Assembly: GCA_963820095.1 (NCBI GenBank)
Contig: CAWFZA010000019.1
Coordinates: 1-64,000, forward strand
Origin: Roseiarcus sp963820095
Lineage (GTDB): Bacteria; Pseudomonadota; Alphaproteobacteria; Rhizobiales; Beijerinckiaceae
Length of the DNA: 64,000 nt
Direction: 5' to 3'
Shown here: positions 1-8,733 of the stretch, one piece after another
How the letters are laid out: every line of letters begins with the position of its first letter
Numbering within the stretch: the first letter of the stretch is position 1
Translations under genes and position numbers: made by a program
Notes under the pieces: model-generated
The model's input: the letters and a program-made list of their open reading frames with translations, nothing else
What the model was told of the DNA's origin: nothing
The model's database searches: none

Positions 1-30
1 CCCATTGATAAGTCGAGATTAGGACGAGAG

Positions 31-60
31 AATCCAAGGAAATCCAAGCGAATCCAATAG
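31..60. repeat. three 10-bp direct repeats (AATCCAA core)
   Basis: Three exactly adjacent 10-base units share the core AATCCAA, at 31, 41 and 51; only the last three bases of each unit vary. The spacing is one helical turn. They lie downstream of the leftward yacG gene in a 151-base stretch where I see no gene. Function is unknown; they could be a protein-binding array or simple slippage. Confidence 0.5.
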
Positions 61-151
61 CCATAAATTGGGGTTTTCGTGGCGAAAGGGCCAGGGGCCA
101 AGAAAACCAAAGAATGAGAAGGAGAGGCCTCGGAAGCGAGCCCGTTAAGGC

Positions 152-364
152 CTACTCCTCCTCGTCGCCGGGCTCGGGCTTTACGCTGCCGCCAGGGATG
201 ACATAGCTCCCCTTCAGCCAGCGATGCAGGTCGACGTCGGCGCAGCGCTTCGAGCAGAACGGGTCATAGCGTTCGCTGCGCGGCTTGCCGCAGATCGGGC
301 AGGTCCGGTTGCTCTTGTCCAGATCCGGTTGCTTGGCGGCGGACTTCTTGGCGTCGGCTTTCAT
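152..364 (-). CDS. yacG: DNA gyrase inhibitor YacG (zinc protein)
   Basis: A 70-residue YacG-family protein, a small zinc-binding protein that in E. coli binds GyrB and inhibits DNA gyrase. The zinc knuckle is visible as CPIC near residue 24 and FCSKRC near residue 38, followed by the family-typical DVDLHRWLKG and an acidic tail. The ATG at 364 is chosen because upstream codons are arginine-rich and non-conserved, and because this ATG overlaps the maf stop as ATGA. That overlap implies translational coupling. It is the last gene of infA-maf-yacG, an arrangement common in Rhizobiales. Confidence 0.93.
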   Translation of the reverse strand: MKADAKKSAAKQPDLDKSNRTCPICGKPRSERYDPFCSKRCADVDLHRWLKGSYVIPGGSVKPEPGDEEE

Positions 365-1029
365 TGAACGAGGCTCGCGCTCCAGCGCCGGTGGACATGA
401 TAGCCTTCGCCGCCGAGCAGCGCAGCCGTTTCGCTGAGCGGCAGGCCGACGACGTTGGAGTAGGAGCCGACCAGCCGCTCGACGAACGCGCCGGCGAGGC
501 CCTGGATCGCGTAGCCGCCGGCCTTGCCGCGCCACTCGCCGCTCATCAGATAGGCCTCGAGCTCTTGGCGCGACAGGCGCTTGAACCGGAGCCGGGTCTC
601 GACCAGCCGGCGCCGCACGGCGCCGCTCGCGGTGACGAGCGCAAGGCCGGTGAAGACCCGATGGCCGCGACCGGACAAGAGATCGAGGCAGGCCTCGGCG
701 TCATCGCGCGTCTCGCATTTCGGCAAGATGCGCCGGCCGACGCCGACCACCGTGTCGGCCGCAAGCGTCAGGCAGGGGGCGAGATCGGCGCGGCCGCCCG
801 CGATCGCCGCCGAGGCGAGCGCCTTTTCGCCGGCCAGCCGTTCGGCGAGCGCACGCGGCTCTTCGCGCGGGCGCGGCGTCTCGTCGATCTCGGCCGGCAG
901 AACCGCATCGGGCTTGACGCCGATTTGCGCGAGCAGCTGAAGCCTGCGCGGCGAAGCGGACCCCAGCACGAGACGGAGGCCCGAGGGCGGGGCGGAGCAA
1001 TCGTCGCGCCGCCCGAGAGTCAGGGTCAT
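361..1029 (-). CDS. maf: Maf-like nucleoside triphosphate pyrophosphatase
   Basis: A 222-residue Maf/HAM1-fold house-cleaning pyrophosphatase, expected to hydrolyse non-canonical or modified NTPs (dTTP/UTP type) to NMP and PPi. The diagnostic N-terminal motif LGSASPRRLQLL lies at about residues 22-33, and LAADTVVGVGRR near residue 89 carries the catalytic Asp. FKRLSRQELEAYL and GKAGGYAIQGLAG further on are also family hallmarks. Its start overlaps the infA stop (ATGA at 1026-1029) and its stop overlaps the yacG start, so all three genes read as one coupled operon. Confidence 0.95.
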   Translation of the reverse strand: MTLTLGRRDDCSAPPSGLRLVLGSASPRRLQLLAQIGVKPDAVLPAEIDETPRPREEPRALAERLAGEKALASAAIAGGRADLAPCLTLAADTVVGVGRRILPKCETRDDAEACLDLLSGRGHRVFTGLALVTASGAVRRRLVETRLRFKRLSRQELEAYLMSGEWRGKAGGYAIQGLAGAFVERLVGSYSNVVGLPLSETAALLGGEGYHVHRRWSASLVQ

Positions 1030-1244
1030 TTGAAGCGGTAGGTAATGCGTCCCTTGGTCAGATCGTAGGGCGTCATCTCCACGAGCACCTTGTCGCCGGC
1101 CAGGACGCGAATGCGATTCTTGCGCATCTTGCCCGCGGTGTGAGCAATGATTTCGTGGTCGTTCTCAAGTTTGACGCGAAAGGTCGCATTGGGCAGCAAT
1201 TCGACGACGAATCCGGGGAACTCAAGCAATTCTTCTTTCGACAT
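1026..1244 (-). CDS. infA: translation initiation factor IF-1
   Basis: A 72-residue S1/OB-fold IF-1 that binds the ribosomal A site during initiation. The sequence from MSKEELLEFPG through NDHEIIAHTAGKMRKNRIRV to the C-terminal TYRFK follows the family almost residue for residue. The ATG at 1244 gives the canonical start; a longer frame to 1274 adds ten unsupported residues. It is first in the leftward operon with maf and yacG. The 186 bases upstream, before the hydrolase gene, should hold the promoter, but I see no clear box. Confidence 0.97.
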   Translation of the reverse strand: MSKEELLEFPGFVVELLPNATFRVKLENDHEIIAHTAGKMRKNRIRVLAGDKVLVEMTPYDLTKGRITYRFK

Positions 1245-1430
1245 AAGGCTCCTTGTTGTGCGGCGCGCCGCCAAGGCGAAGCGGAGGCGGCGGCCTGACG
1301 GCCCGTAGCACGCCGGCGGCGGGCTGTCATACCACCGCGCGATTGTAAGATCGACTGCGCCGCCGCTCGCAAATCGCCCAGTCCGCTTTGCGAGACCGCG
1401 TTTTACCGGTGGACGAAGCGTCCAACCAAG

Positions 1431-2475
1431 CTACTTCAGAGCCGTAGCGTCCGATTCGTTGAGAAATCCGAGGATCTCGTGGAAGAACTGCATGCGGTTC
1501 TTCTCCAGCATGACGGTATGGGTGCCTTCGCCAAGCTGTACGAAGCGCTTGTAGGGCGCGCTTGTCAGCTTGGCGAAATAAGCCTCCGTCAAATAGGTCG
1601 GAAGATCGGCGTCCCATTCGGCATGGATGAGAAGGGTGGGGACCGTGATCTTTCCTGGATCGTAGAACGGCTTTCCGGCGCCCCAATAATTGGCGAACTC
1701 CGCCCTGACGCCGTTGCCGGCCCGGAGTTTCGGAGGGTTCATTTTGCTGCCGACGGGATCTTCAGCGATCGTCGCGTCCCACCACGCGTCAAAGACGCCC
1801 GGCGGGATCAGGGCCGCCTGCTTGTCCTCAGGCACGCCCCTGAGCCAACGCGCCTTCGCATCGTCCTTCGCGACCAATCGATAGGCCGGGATAGCGCTTG
1901 TCGGAGGCTCGACTGGAGGCTGAAAGATCCAGGCCGGCGCGTAGAGGACCAGCCGGTTGATCTTGTCATTGTGGTTGGCGGTGTAGGCGCCGGCGATTGA
2001 CGTGCCCCAAGACCAGCCCATGAGGTCGAGCTTCGGGATGCCGCGGAGCGCCAGAATATAGTCGACCGCGGCCCCCAGATCGGCTCCGGCCTCCTCCGAA
2101 GTCGCGATGGGCTTGTTCGCCTCGGGCGGCTGATCCATTTCCGGCGGGCGGGTCGACCGTCCGTACGACCGCACATCGACCAGATAGACGTCGAAGCCGT
2201 TCTGAGCGAACAGGTCCATCATCGACACGCCGTCGATCGGCAGGTCGAAACTCGTTTCCGCTGGATATGTCGGCGCCATGGATGAAGAGCAGCGTCTTGT
2301 CCGGCGAAAAGGACGTCATGCCCTCTGCGTGCTTGTTGCGGACATAGAGCTTCAGGCTCGGATCCGACGAGGGGATCATCGCTTCGGTCATCGTCAAGCG
2401 CGGCGATTCTGCAAAAGCGGTTCCCGACAACGCCAAGCTCATCACCATCGCCCAGCAAAAGACTCGAAGGCTCAT
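1431..2475 (-). CDS. secreted alpha/beta hydrolase (one frameshift)
   Basis: An alpha/beta-hydrolase-fold enzyme of about 347 residues with an N-terminal signal peptide (MSLRVFCWAMVMSLALSG then AFAES). The nucleophile elbow GWSWGTS, an acid in HAEWDADLPTYL and the histidine in GEGTHTVML form the visible triad, so a serine hydrolase or esterase acting in the periplasm is likely. The substrate is unknown. The frame breaks at about 2268-2272: upstream reads LLFIHGA and downstream TYPAETSFDLP. Dropping one base there gives the family-typical HGATYPAETSFD. The gene is monocistronic, transcribed leftward, with 108 bases to the RND pump end. Confidence 0.8.
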
Positions 2476-2583
2476 ACCGATTCCTCCCTACCGCGCATCT
2501 TTAGCGCGGCTCGAAACATCAGATCTGTATAACGCGCAGGGGCGCGTCAAGACTCGCCTTGTTCCAAGCGATCGAGAGCGCCG

Positions 2584-5500
2584 TCACGCTGAAGACGAAC
2601 GGGCGGTGTCCGCCTTGGAAGGGGGCGAGGCCGCCTCAGGCGCGCGCTTTCCCATTCTGCGCTCCTCGAGCCACTGCATCACCACATAAAACGATGGAAC
2701 GAACACCACCACAAGACAGGTCGAGGCGATCATGCCGAAGAAAACCGCCATACCGATTGATTTGCGCGCAGAAGCGCCCGCGCCGGTCGCGAGCACAAGC
2801 GGAAGAACGCCCAGGATGAAGGCGAACGAGGTCATGAGAATGGGGCGGAATCTTAAGCGCGCCCCTTCCACCGCCGCTTCGACAATCGCTCTTCCTTCGG
2901 CGCGCTGCTGGCGGGCGTATTCGACGATCAGGATCGCGTTCTTAGCGCCAAGCGCGATCAAGAGGATGAGGCCAATCTGCGTGTAGAGGTTGTTGGCGGC
3001 GACGCCGGATTGGCTGGCGGCGACGCTGATGGCGCCGAGCGTGGTCAGCGCGGCGACCGTCCCGAGCAGAGCCATCGGGACGCACAGGATGACCGCCAGC
3101 GGCAAAATCCAGCTTTCGTACTGACCCGCGAGAACGAAATAGACGAGCAGCATCGCGAAGCCGAAGACATAATAAGTCTGGCTGCCGAGCTGCTTCTCCT
3201 GGTACGACATGGCGGTCCATTCGAAGCCGGTTCCGGTCGGCAGGGTGTTGTTGGCGATCTGCTCCATGATGTCGAGGGACTGACCCGAGCTGAAACCGGG
3301 CGCCGGGCTGCCCACAATGGTCGACGACGGATAGAGATTGTAGAGGCTGATAAGGGACGGCCCCTGCACCTCCTTGATATCGACCACCGTTCCGATCGGG
3401 GTCATGGTTCCGTCGCCCGCCTTGACCTTGAGATTGCGAATGTCGTCGACGTTGGCGCGATACTTGGCCTCCGCTTGCGTATAGATCTGGAAGACGTGGC
3501 CGAACTTGGTGATCTGACCCACGTAGTTTGAGCCGACGTAGCCGGAGAGGGCGGCGAATAGCTGTCCAACGGTGACGCCAAGCGTCTCCGCCTTGATGCG
3601 GTTTACTTCGACGAAGATTTGCGGCGCGCCCGCGCGGAACGTCGTGGCGACCCGCTGAAGTGAGGATTGCGCGTTGGCGTTGGCGACGACGGCGTTGGTC
3701 AGGGTCTGAAGCAAGGCATAGTCGAAATTCCCGTTCCTGAGTTCGACCTGCATGGAGAAGCCGCCGACGTTGCCGATGCCCTGGATCGGCGGCGGCGGGA
3801 GCGCAAAGGCGATAGCCTCGGGCACGCCCTGCAGCCCGCGGTTGAGGCGTTCGATGATCGTGCGGACGTCCTGCCCTGGCTCTTTCAGACGCACGTCCCA
3901 GTCCTTCAGGACGACGAAGGCGACGCCGGCATTGGCGAGGCTCGCCCTGTTGTCGAGAATGGATATGCCGCTCACGGTGACCACATGCTCGACCCCGGGA
4001 ACCTTGCTCGCGAGGCCTTGGATCTGCTCCAGAACTCTATCCGTGCGTTCCTTTGATGCGCCGTCCGGCAATTGCGCGGCGACGATCACGTAGCCCTGAT
4101 CCTCGGTCGGCAGGAACGCTGTCGGCACGCGCGTCAGTCCCCAGAGCGCGAACTCCAACCAGAACAAGCGCGAGAGCGACCATGAGGCCGCTGCGGTGGA
4201 TCATAGCGCCGATCAGTCGAGTGTAGCCGTGTTCGAGGCCGCCATAGACGGTGTTGAAGCCGCGGTAAAGAAAGTTGCGTCGCTCGGGAGGCTTCGGCGG
4301 CCTCAACCACAATGCGGATTGCGTGGGCTTGAGCGTGAGCGCGTTGACGGCGCTGATGAAGGCCGTGGCGGCGATGACGAGCGCGAATTGCCTATAGAGT
4401 TGCCCGGTCAGTCCAGGCAGAAAAGCGGCGGGAATGAACACCGACATCAGCACGAGCGTGATGCCGAGAACCGGTCCAGTCAGGTCGTCCATAGCCCGAG
4501 CCGCCGCCTCACGACCAGGGATGCCTTGCTCGACATAGCGCGCGACGCCCTCGACGATCACAATCGCGTCGTCCACGACGATGCCAATCGCAAGTATGAG
4601 CGCGAACAGCGTTGGGAGATTGATCGAAAAACCCAGCGCGGCCATCGCGGCGAACGCGCCGATGATCGTGACCGGCACCGTGGTCGCCGGCACCAGCATA
4701 GCCCGCCAATCCTGCAGGAAGACCAAAATAACGATGAGCACCAGAATGAGGGCCTCGAACAGCGTCCTGTAGACTTCGCTGATCGCGGCCCTGACGAATT
4801 TCGTCGTATCATAGGGGATGACGTAGTTGAGACCTTGCGGGAAAGCCTTGGCGAGTTCGTCCATCTTCGCCTTGACTTCGCCGGCGACCGCGATCGCGTT
4901 TGCCTCCGGCAGCAGCGAGACGGCGATGCCGGCGGCCGGTCGGCCGTCGAGATTGAACGATTCGCTGTAAGTCTGCGCGCCGAGCTCGGCGTGTCCCACA
5001 TCGCGCACCCTGGTGATGCGGCCCCCGTTCGCCGAATCGACCTTGACGATGATGTTCTCGAACTCCCTCGGGTCGTCGAGCCGGCCCTTGAGGTCGAGCG
5101 TATATTGAAAGTCTTGGCCTTTCGGGGCGGGCGGCGCGCCGATCTGTCCGGCCGCGACCTCCTGGCTCTGCTGCTGGATGACGTTGATGACGTCCTGCGG
5201 CGTCAGTCCCCGCGCCTGCAAAAGGTTCGGGTCCAGCCAGACGCGCATGGCGTATTGCCCGGCGCCGAGGACAGACACATCGCCAACGCCGGGGAGGCGC
5301 CGAAGCTCGTCCTGCACATTGATGACTGCATAGTTCGACAGGAACAGGCTGTCGAAGCGGCTGTCGGGAGATACAAGCCCAACAAACTCGAGGATCGACG
5401 TCGATTGTTTCTTCGTCGTCACGCCCTGGAGCTGCACTTCCTGCGGCAGAGACGAAAGCGCCGCCGACACGCGATTCTGCACCAGGATCTCGTCTTCGTC

Positions 5501-5827
5501 GGGATTCGTGCCGATCGCGAAGGTGACGATCAAGCTATAGGTGCCGTCGCTCGCGCTCGTCGACTGCATGTAGATCATGTTCTCGACGCCGTTGACGTTC
5601 TGCTCGATCGGCAGAGCGACGGTATCGACGAGCGCCATCGCGCTTGCGCCCGGGTAGCGCGTCGTCACTTGGACGGTCGGCGGGACAACGTTCGGGTATT
5701 GGGAGCTGGGCAGGTTAAAAAGGGCGACCAGGCCGACCAGGATGAAGACGAGCGCCAGCACATTGGCGAGCACCGGCCTCTCGATGAAAAAGCGCGAGAT
5801 TGCTCCCGCTCGGCCTTCAGAGCTCAT
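2584..5827 (-). CDS. RND efflux pump inner-membrane subunit, HAE1 family (one frameshift)
   Basis: About 1080 residues, the length of AcrB/MexB-type drug/proton antiporters. The proton-relay aspartates appear in GIVVDDAIVIVEG (residues 419-420). Their lysine partner is in LIALGAKNAILIVEYARQ, and the porter signature PTAFLPTEDQGY starts the second half. The frame breaks at about 4163-4168, between the last helix before the periplasmic loop and FWLEFALWGL; removing one base rejoins them. The start overlaps the adaptor stop (ATGA, 5824-5827), so adaptor and pump are coupled. No outer-membrane factor gene is adjacent. Substrate range cannot be read from sequence. Confidence 0.9.
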
Positions 5828-7047
5828 TGCTGACTCGAGGCGGGCGGGACGGCTTTCTTAGGGCTGGAGCCCGGCGGCGGCTCGGCAGAAGCCAGTTGCC
5901 CGCGCTGCGGATCGACCTTCGCGCCGGGGAAGGCGCGCTGGACGCCCTCAGTCACCACCCAATCGTCTGGGCTTAAGCCCGATTCGATTACGCGCAGCTG
6001 TCCGTCGCGCACCCCAGTCGTGACGACCTGCCTCTTCACGACGTTGTCTGGACCGACGACCAGCACATAGCTTCCTTCCTGGCTCCTTCCGATCGCGTCG
6101 TTTCGTGTCAGCAGCGCCTTGTCCTGCTGCGCAATAGGCGTGCGCACCCGCACGAACAGGCCCGGCAGGAGGGCGCCGTCTTTGTTGTCGAACAAGGCGC
6201 GGGCGGTCAGCGTGCCGGTGGCGAAATCGACCTGCGGCGAGGCGTAATCCATATGGCCCTTGTGCGGATAGCCCTCCTCGCCCTGCAGGCCGATCTCCAC
6301 TGGGACGTCCGACAGTTTCGAGGTGCGCAATGCGATGCCGTGCTTGGCGAGGTTTCTCTGGATCGACAGGATTTGTGGCTCGCTCAAGGTGAAATAGACA
6401 TAGAGCGGATCGGTCTGGATGATCGTCGAAAGCTTGGTTGGCCCGGAGACGCCGACGAGCGCGCCGACATCCACGAGGTGGTTCGTGACCACGCCGTCAA
6501 ACGGAGCAAGCACCTGGGTATAGCCGAGGTTGATCTTGGCGAGCCAGATGGCCGCCTGGGCATTCAGGATGTCGGCCGCTGACTGGTCCCACTTGGACTT
6601 CCACTCCTGCGCCGTGGCTTGGCTGGCGAAATCCTGCCGGGCGAGCGTCGCCTGCCGGTTGTATTCGGCCTTGTTGTACTCCTCCGTCGCCTGGTCGGAG
6701 GCGAGCGTCGCCTCCTGCTGGTTAACCTGCGCCTGGTAGATGTCGCGCTCGATTCCGAAGAGCTGCGCGCCTTTTTTGACCGTCGCTCCGTCGACGTAGT
6801 TGATCGAGGTCAGAAAGCCCTGCACGCGCGCCACGAGATCGACCGAGGCGAACGCCTGGGTATTCCCGGTGAGTTCGAGGTATTCGGTCACCGGCCGCTG
6901 CAGCGGCTGCGCGACTTGCACCTTGGGCGGCGGCGGCGGAACGTAGGCGTTCTTGCTATTGCAGGCCGCGAGCGTGATCGCCGCAATTGCAAAGGCCGCC
7001 GTCCGAGCGGCGAGGCCGAGTGAAAAATGAGGCGGTCGGGTCGACAT
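5824..7047 (-). CDS. RND efflux periplasmic adaptor (MFP) lipoprotein
   Basis: About 407 residues of a HlyD/AcrA-type adaptor that bridges the inner-membrane pump to an outer-membrane channel. A signal peptide ending in a lipobox (ITLAAC, near residue 28) predicts an acylated, membrane-anchored protein. The barrel-sandwich hybrid is visible in VQGFLTSINYVDGATVKKGAQLFGI and in the mirror half LAPFDGVVTNHLVDVGALV, with an alpha-hairpin of about 85 residues between. Start 7047 (MSTRPP) puts the signal peptide near the N terminus; an upstream in-frame ATG at 7104 is less natural. The promoter should lie in 7048-7163. Confidence 0.92.
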   Translation of the reverse strand: MSTRPPHFSLGLAARTAAFAIAAITLAACNSKNAYVPPPPPKVQVAQPLQRPVTEYLELTGNTQAFASVDLVARVQGFLTSINYVDGATVKKGAQLFGIERDIYQAQVNQQEATLASDQATEEYNKAEYNRQATLARQDFASQATAQEWKSKWDQSAADILNAQAAIWLAKINLGYTQVLAPFDGVVTNHLVDVGALVGVSGPTKLSTIIQTDPLYVYFTLSEPQILSIQRNLAKHGIALRTSKLSDVPVEIGLQGEEGYPHKGHMDYASPQVDFATGTLTARALFDNKDGALLPGLFVRVRTPIAQQDKALLTRNDAIGRSQEGSYVLVVGPDNVVKRQVVTTGVRDGQLRVIESGLSPDDWVVTEGVQRAFPGAKVDPQRGQLASAEPPPGSSPKKAVPPASSQQ

Positions 7048-7157
7048 GAAGACGCGGATCCTGGAAGCGAGCCAACAATATCGGTGAGCGAGCCCGATGG
7101 CCATGGGGCCTATGATGCCTGACCGGCGTTTGAGCGCAAGAGCGGGATTTGGCCTCT

Positions 7158-7191
7158 ATGACGTCATGCGCTCGATGACGTCATGCGCTCG
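7158..7191. repeat. perfect 17-bp tandem duplication at the pssA 3' end
   Basis: Two identical 17-base units, 7158-7174 and 7175-7191, each with the palindrome TGACGTCA. The duplication spans the end of pssA, so the reading frame ends ERMTSSSA rather than at the stop the single unit would give. It looks like a recent slippage event that slightly altered the C terminus. Confidence 0.85.
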
Positions 7192-7976
7192 AGCGCCCGA
7201 TAACGCCGGACCGCGAAGGGGATCGAGGCGAGATAGGCCAGAGTGACGGCGACCAGCGCCTGCATGGGAAAGTTGAACAGGAGGAGGAGCGCCGCAGCGA
7301 CGCCGACCAAGACCACCGAGACATATTCGCGCGGCACGCGGCCGATCATTTTGCCGGAGAAGTGCGGCACGCGGCTCGCCATCAACAGAGCCACCGCCAG
7401 TACGTACAGGCTCTCGACCACGGCGAATTGCGAGGTCGGCTGGCCGAGATCGAAGGCAGAGTGAACGTAGATCGGCAACAGGCCGACGATCGCGCCCGCT
7501 GGCGCGGGCATGCCGACGAAGAAGATCTTGCGCCATGCCGGCTGATCTTCGTCGATCATGACATTGAAACGGGCCAGGCGAAGAGCGCAGGCCATGGCGA
7601 AAAGAAGCGCCGCGACCCAGCCGAAGCTCTTGGCCGCATGCAGGTTGGCGACGTAGAGCACCAGGGCCGGCGCGACGCCAAAGTCGACGAAGTCGGCGAG
7701 CGAATCGAGTTCGGCGCCGAAGCGCGAGGTGCCCTTCAAAGCGCGCGCGATTCGCCCGTCGAGGCCGTCGAGCACGGCGGCGCCGGCGATCGCGATCACC
7801 GCCCATTCGATCGACCCCTCCATCGCCAAACGAATCGCGGTTAGCCCGAGGCCGAGCGCGAACAGGGTGATGAGGTTGGGGATCAAGAGCCTGAGAGGCA
7901 CCGCCCGGAGACCGCGACGCCGCGCCGACGCCGGGTCAGCAATCGGCGCCCGGGGCGGGGGGCCGACCTCGTTCAC
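7164..7976 (-). CDS. pssA: CDP-diacylglycerol-serine O-phosphatidyltransferase
   Basis: A 270-residue CDP-alcohol phosphatidyltransferase that makes phosphatidylserine from CDP-diacylglycerol and L-serine in the inner membrane. The metal-binding signature D-x2-DG-x2-AR-x8-9-G-x3-D-x3-D is complete between residues 70 and 95 (DGLDGRIAR ... GAELDSLAD). Several hydrophobic helices follow. The gene starts three bases after the psd stop, and the two steps PS synthesis and decarboxylation to phosphatidylethanolamine are thus encoded together, as in other Rhizobiales. The last residues come from a 17-bp tandem duplication. Confidence 0.95.
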   Translation of the reverse strand: MNEVGPPPRAPIADPASARRRGLRAVPLRLLIPNLITLFALGLGLTAIRLAMEGSIEWAVIAIAGAAVLDGLDGRIARALKGTSRFGAELDSLADFVDFGVAPALVLYVANLHAAKSFGWVAALLFAMACALRLARFNVMIDEDQPAWRKIFFVGMPAPAGAIVGLLPIYVHSAFDLGQPTSQFAVVESLYVLAVALLMASRVPHFSGKMIGRVPREYVSVVLVGVAAALLLLFNFPMQALVAVTLAYLASIPFAVRRYRALERMTSSSA

Positions 7977-7979
7977 CCC

Positions 7980-8678
7980 TCAGCTCCGCGAAAAAGGCGG
8001 CGGCTCGACCTCCGCCGCAACCTGCGCGATCACCGTCTCGCCGGCGATGGCGCGCGAATCGACGCCGACCACGATGTGCGCGCCCGGCGGCAGGTAGACA
8101 TCCACGCGCGAGCCGAAACGGATCAACCCGATTCGTTCGCCGGCGCCGAGCAGCGCGCCTTCATGGGTGAAACACACAATTCGTCGGGCGACCAGGCCTG
8201 CGATCTGCACCACGCCAAATCGCCCGGAGGGCGTCTCGATGACGATGCTGTTGCGCTCGTTGTCCTCGCTCGCCTTGTCAAGATCGGCGTTAAGAAAGAG
8301 GCCGGGGTGATACACAATCTGCGCCACCCTGCCTTGGACCGGGGCGCGGTTCACGTGGCAATCGAAAACCGACATGAAGATCGACACCCGCTGCAACGGC
8401 GCCATCCCGAGGCCGAGCTCGGGCGGAGGCGCGGCGAAGCCGGCAAAGCTGACGACGCCGTCGGCGGGCGCAATGACCAGGTCGCTCCGGACCGGCGTGA
8501 CGCGCGCGGGATCACGAAAGAAATAGGCGCACCAAAGCGTGGCGATGAGGCCGAGCCAGCCGAGCGGCGCCCATATCCACCACAGGATCAGCGTCGCGAC
8601 GGCGAAGCCGAACACGAACTTATAGCCTTCAGGATGGATCGGCGCGAGCTGGCCGCGCAGCGATTTGACGATGCTCAT
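7980..8678 (-). CDS. psd: phosphatidylserine decarboxylase proenzyme
   Basis: A 232-residue short-form (type II-like) PSD that converts phosphatidylserine to phosphatidylethanolamine. The self-cleavage site that generates the pyruvoyl cofactor is RFGSRVD, with Gly189-Ser190 as the scissile pair. The His/Asp context FMSVFDCHVNRAPV and two N-terminal membrane helices (residues 20-55) fit the family. The ATG at 8678 (MSIVKSLRG) matches the usual start; a frame opening at 8786 would add 36 residues overlapping the ABC gene. It is followed directly by pssA. Confidence 0.95.
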   Translation of the reverse strand: MSIVKSLRGQLAPIHPEGYKFVFGFAVATLILWWIWAPLGWLGLIATLWCAYFFRDPARVTPVRSDLVIAPADGVVSFAGFAAPPPELGLGMAPLQRVSIFMSVFDCHVNRAPVQGRVAQIVYHPGLFLNADLDKASEDNERNSIVIETPSGRFGVVQIAGLVARRIVCFTHEGALLGAGERIGLIRFGSRVDVYLPPGAHIVVGVDSRAIAGETVIAQVAAEVEPPPFSRS

Positions 8679-8733
8679 TGACCAGCGCTCGAAATGAAGC
8701 CGGGCGCACTCATGGCGCCATTCGCTTCCGATG

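Noticed and set aside
2584..5827. RND pump as two genuine subunits
   Set aside because: The two frames meet inside one conserved segment (ALAL to FWLEF) without a ribosome site or new start; one-base removal rejoins a standard HAE1 protein.
4196..5833. 545-codon open frame antisense to the RND pump gene
   Set aside because: It runs through the strongly conserved pump gene on the opposite strand; its protein is Arg/Asp/Gly-rich with no domain. High GC produces such shadows.
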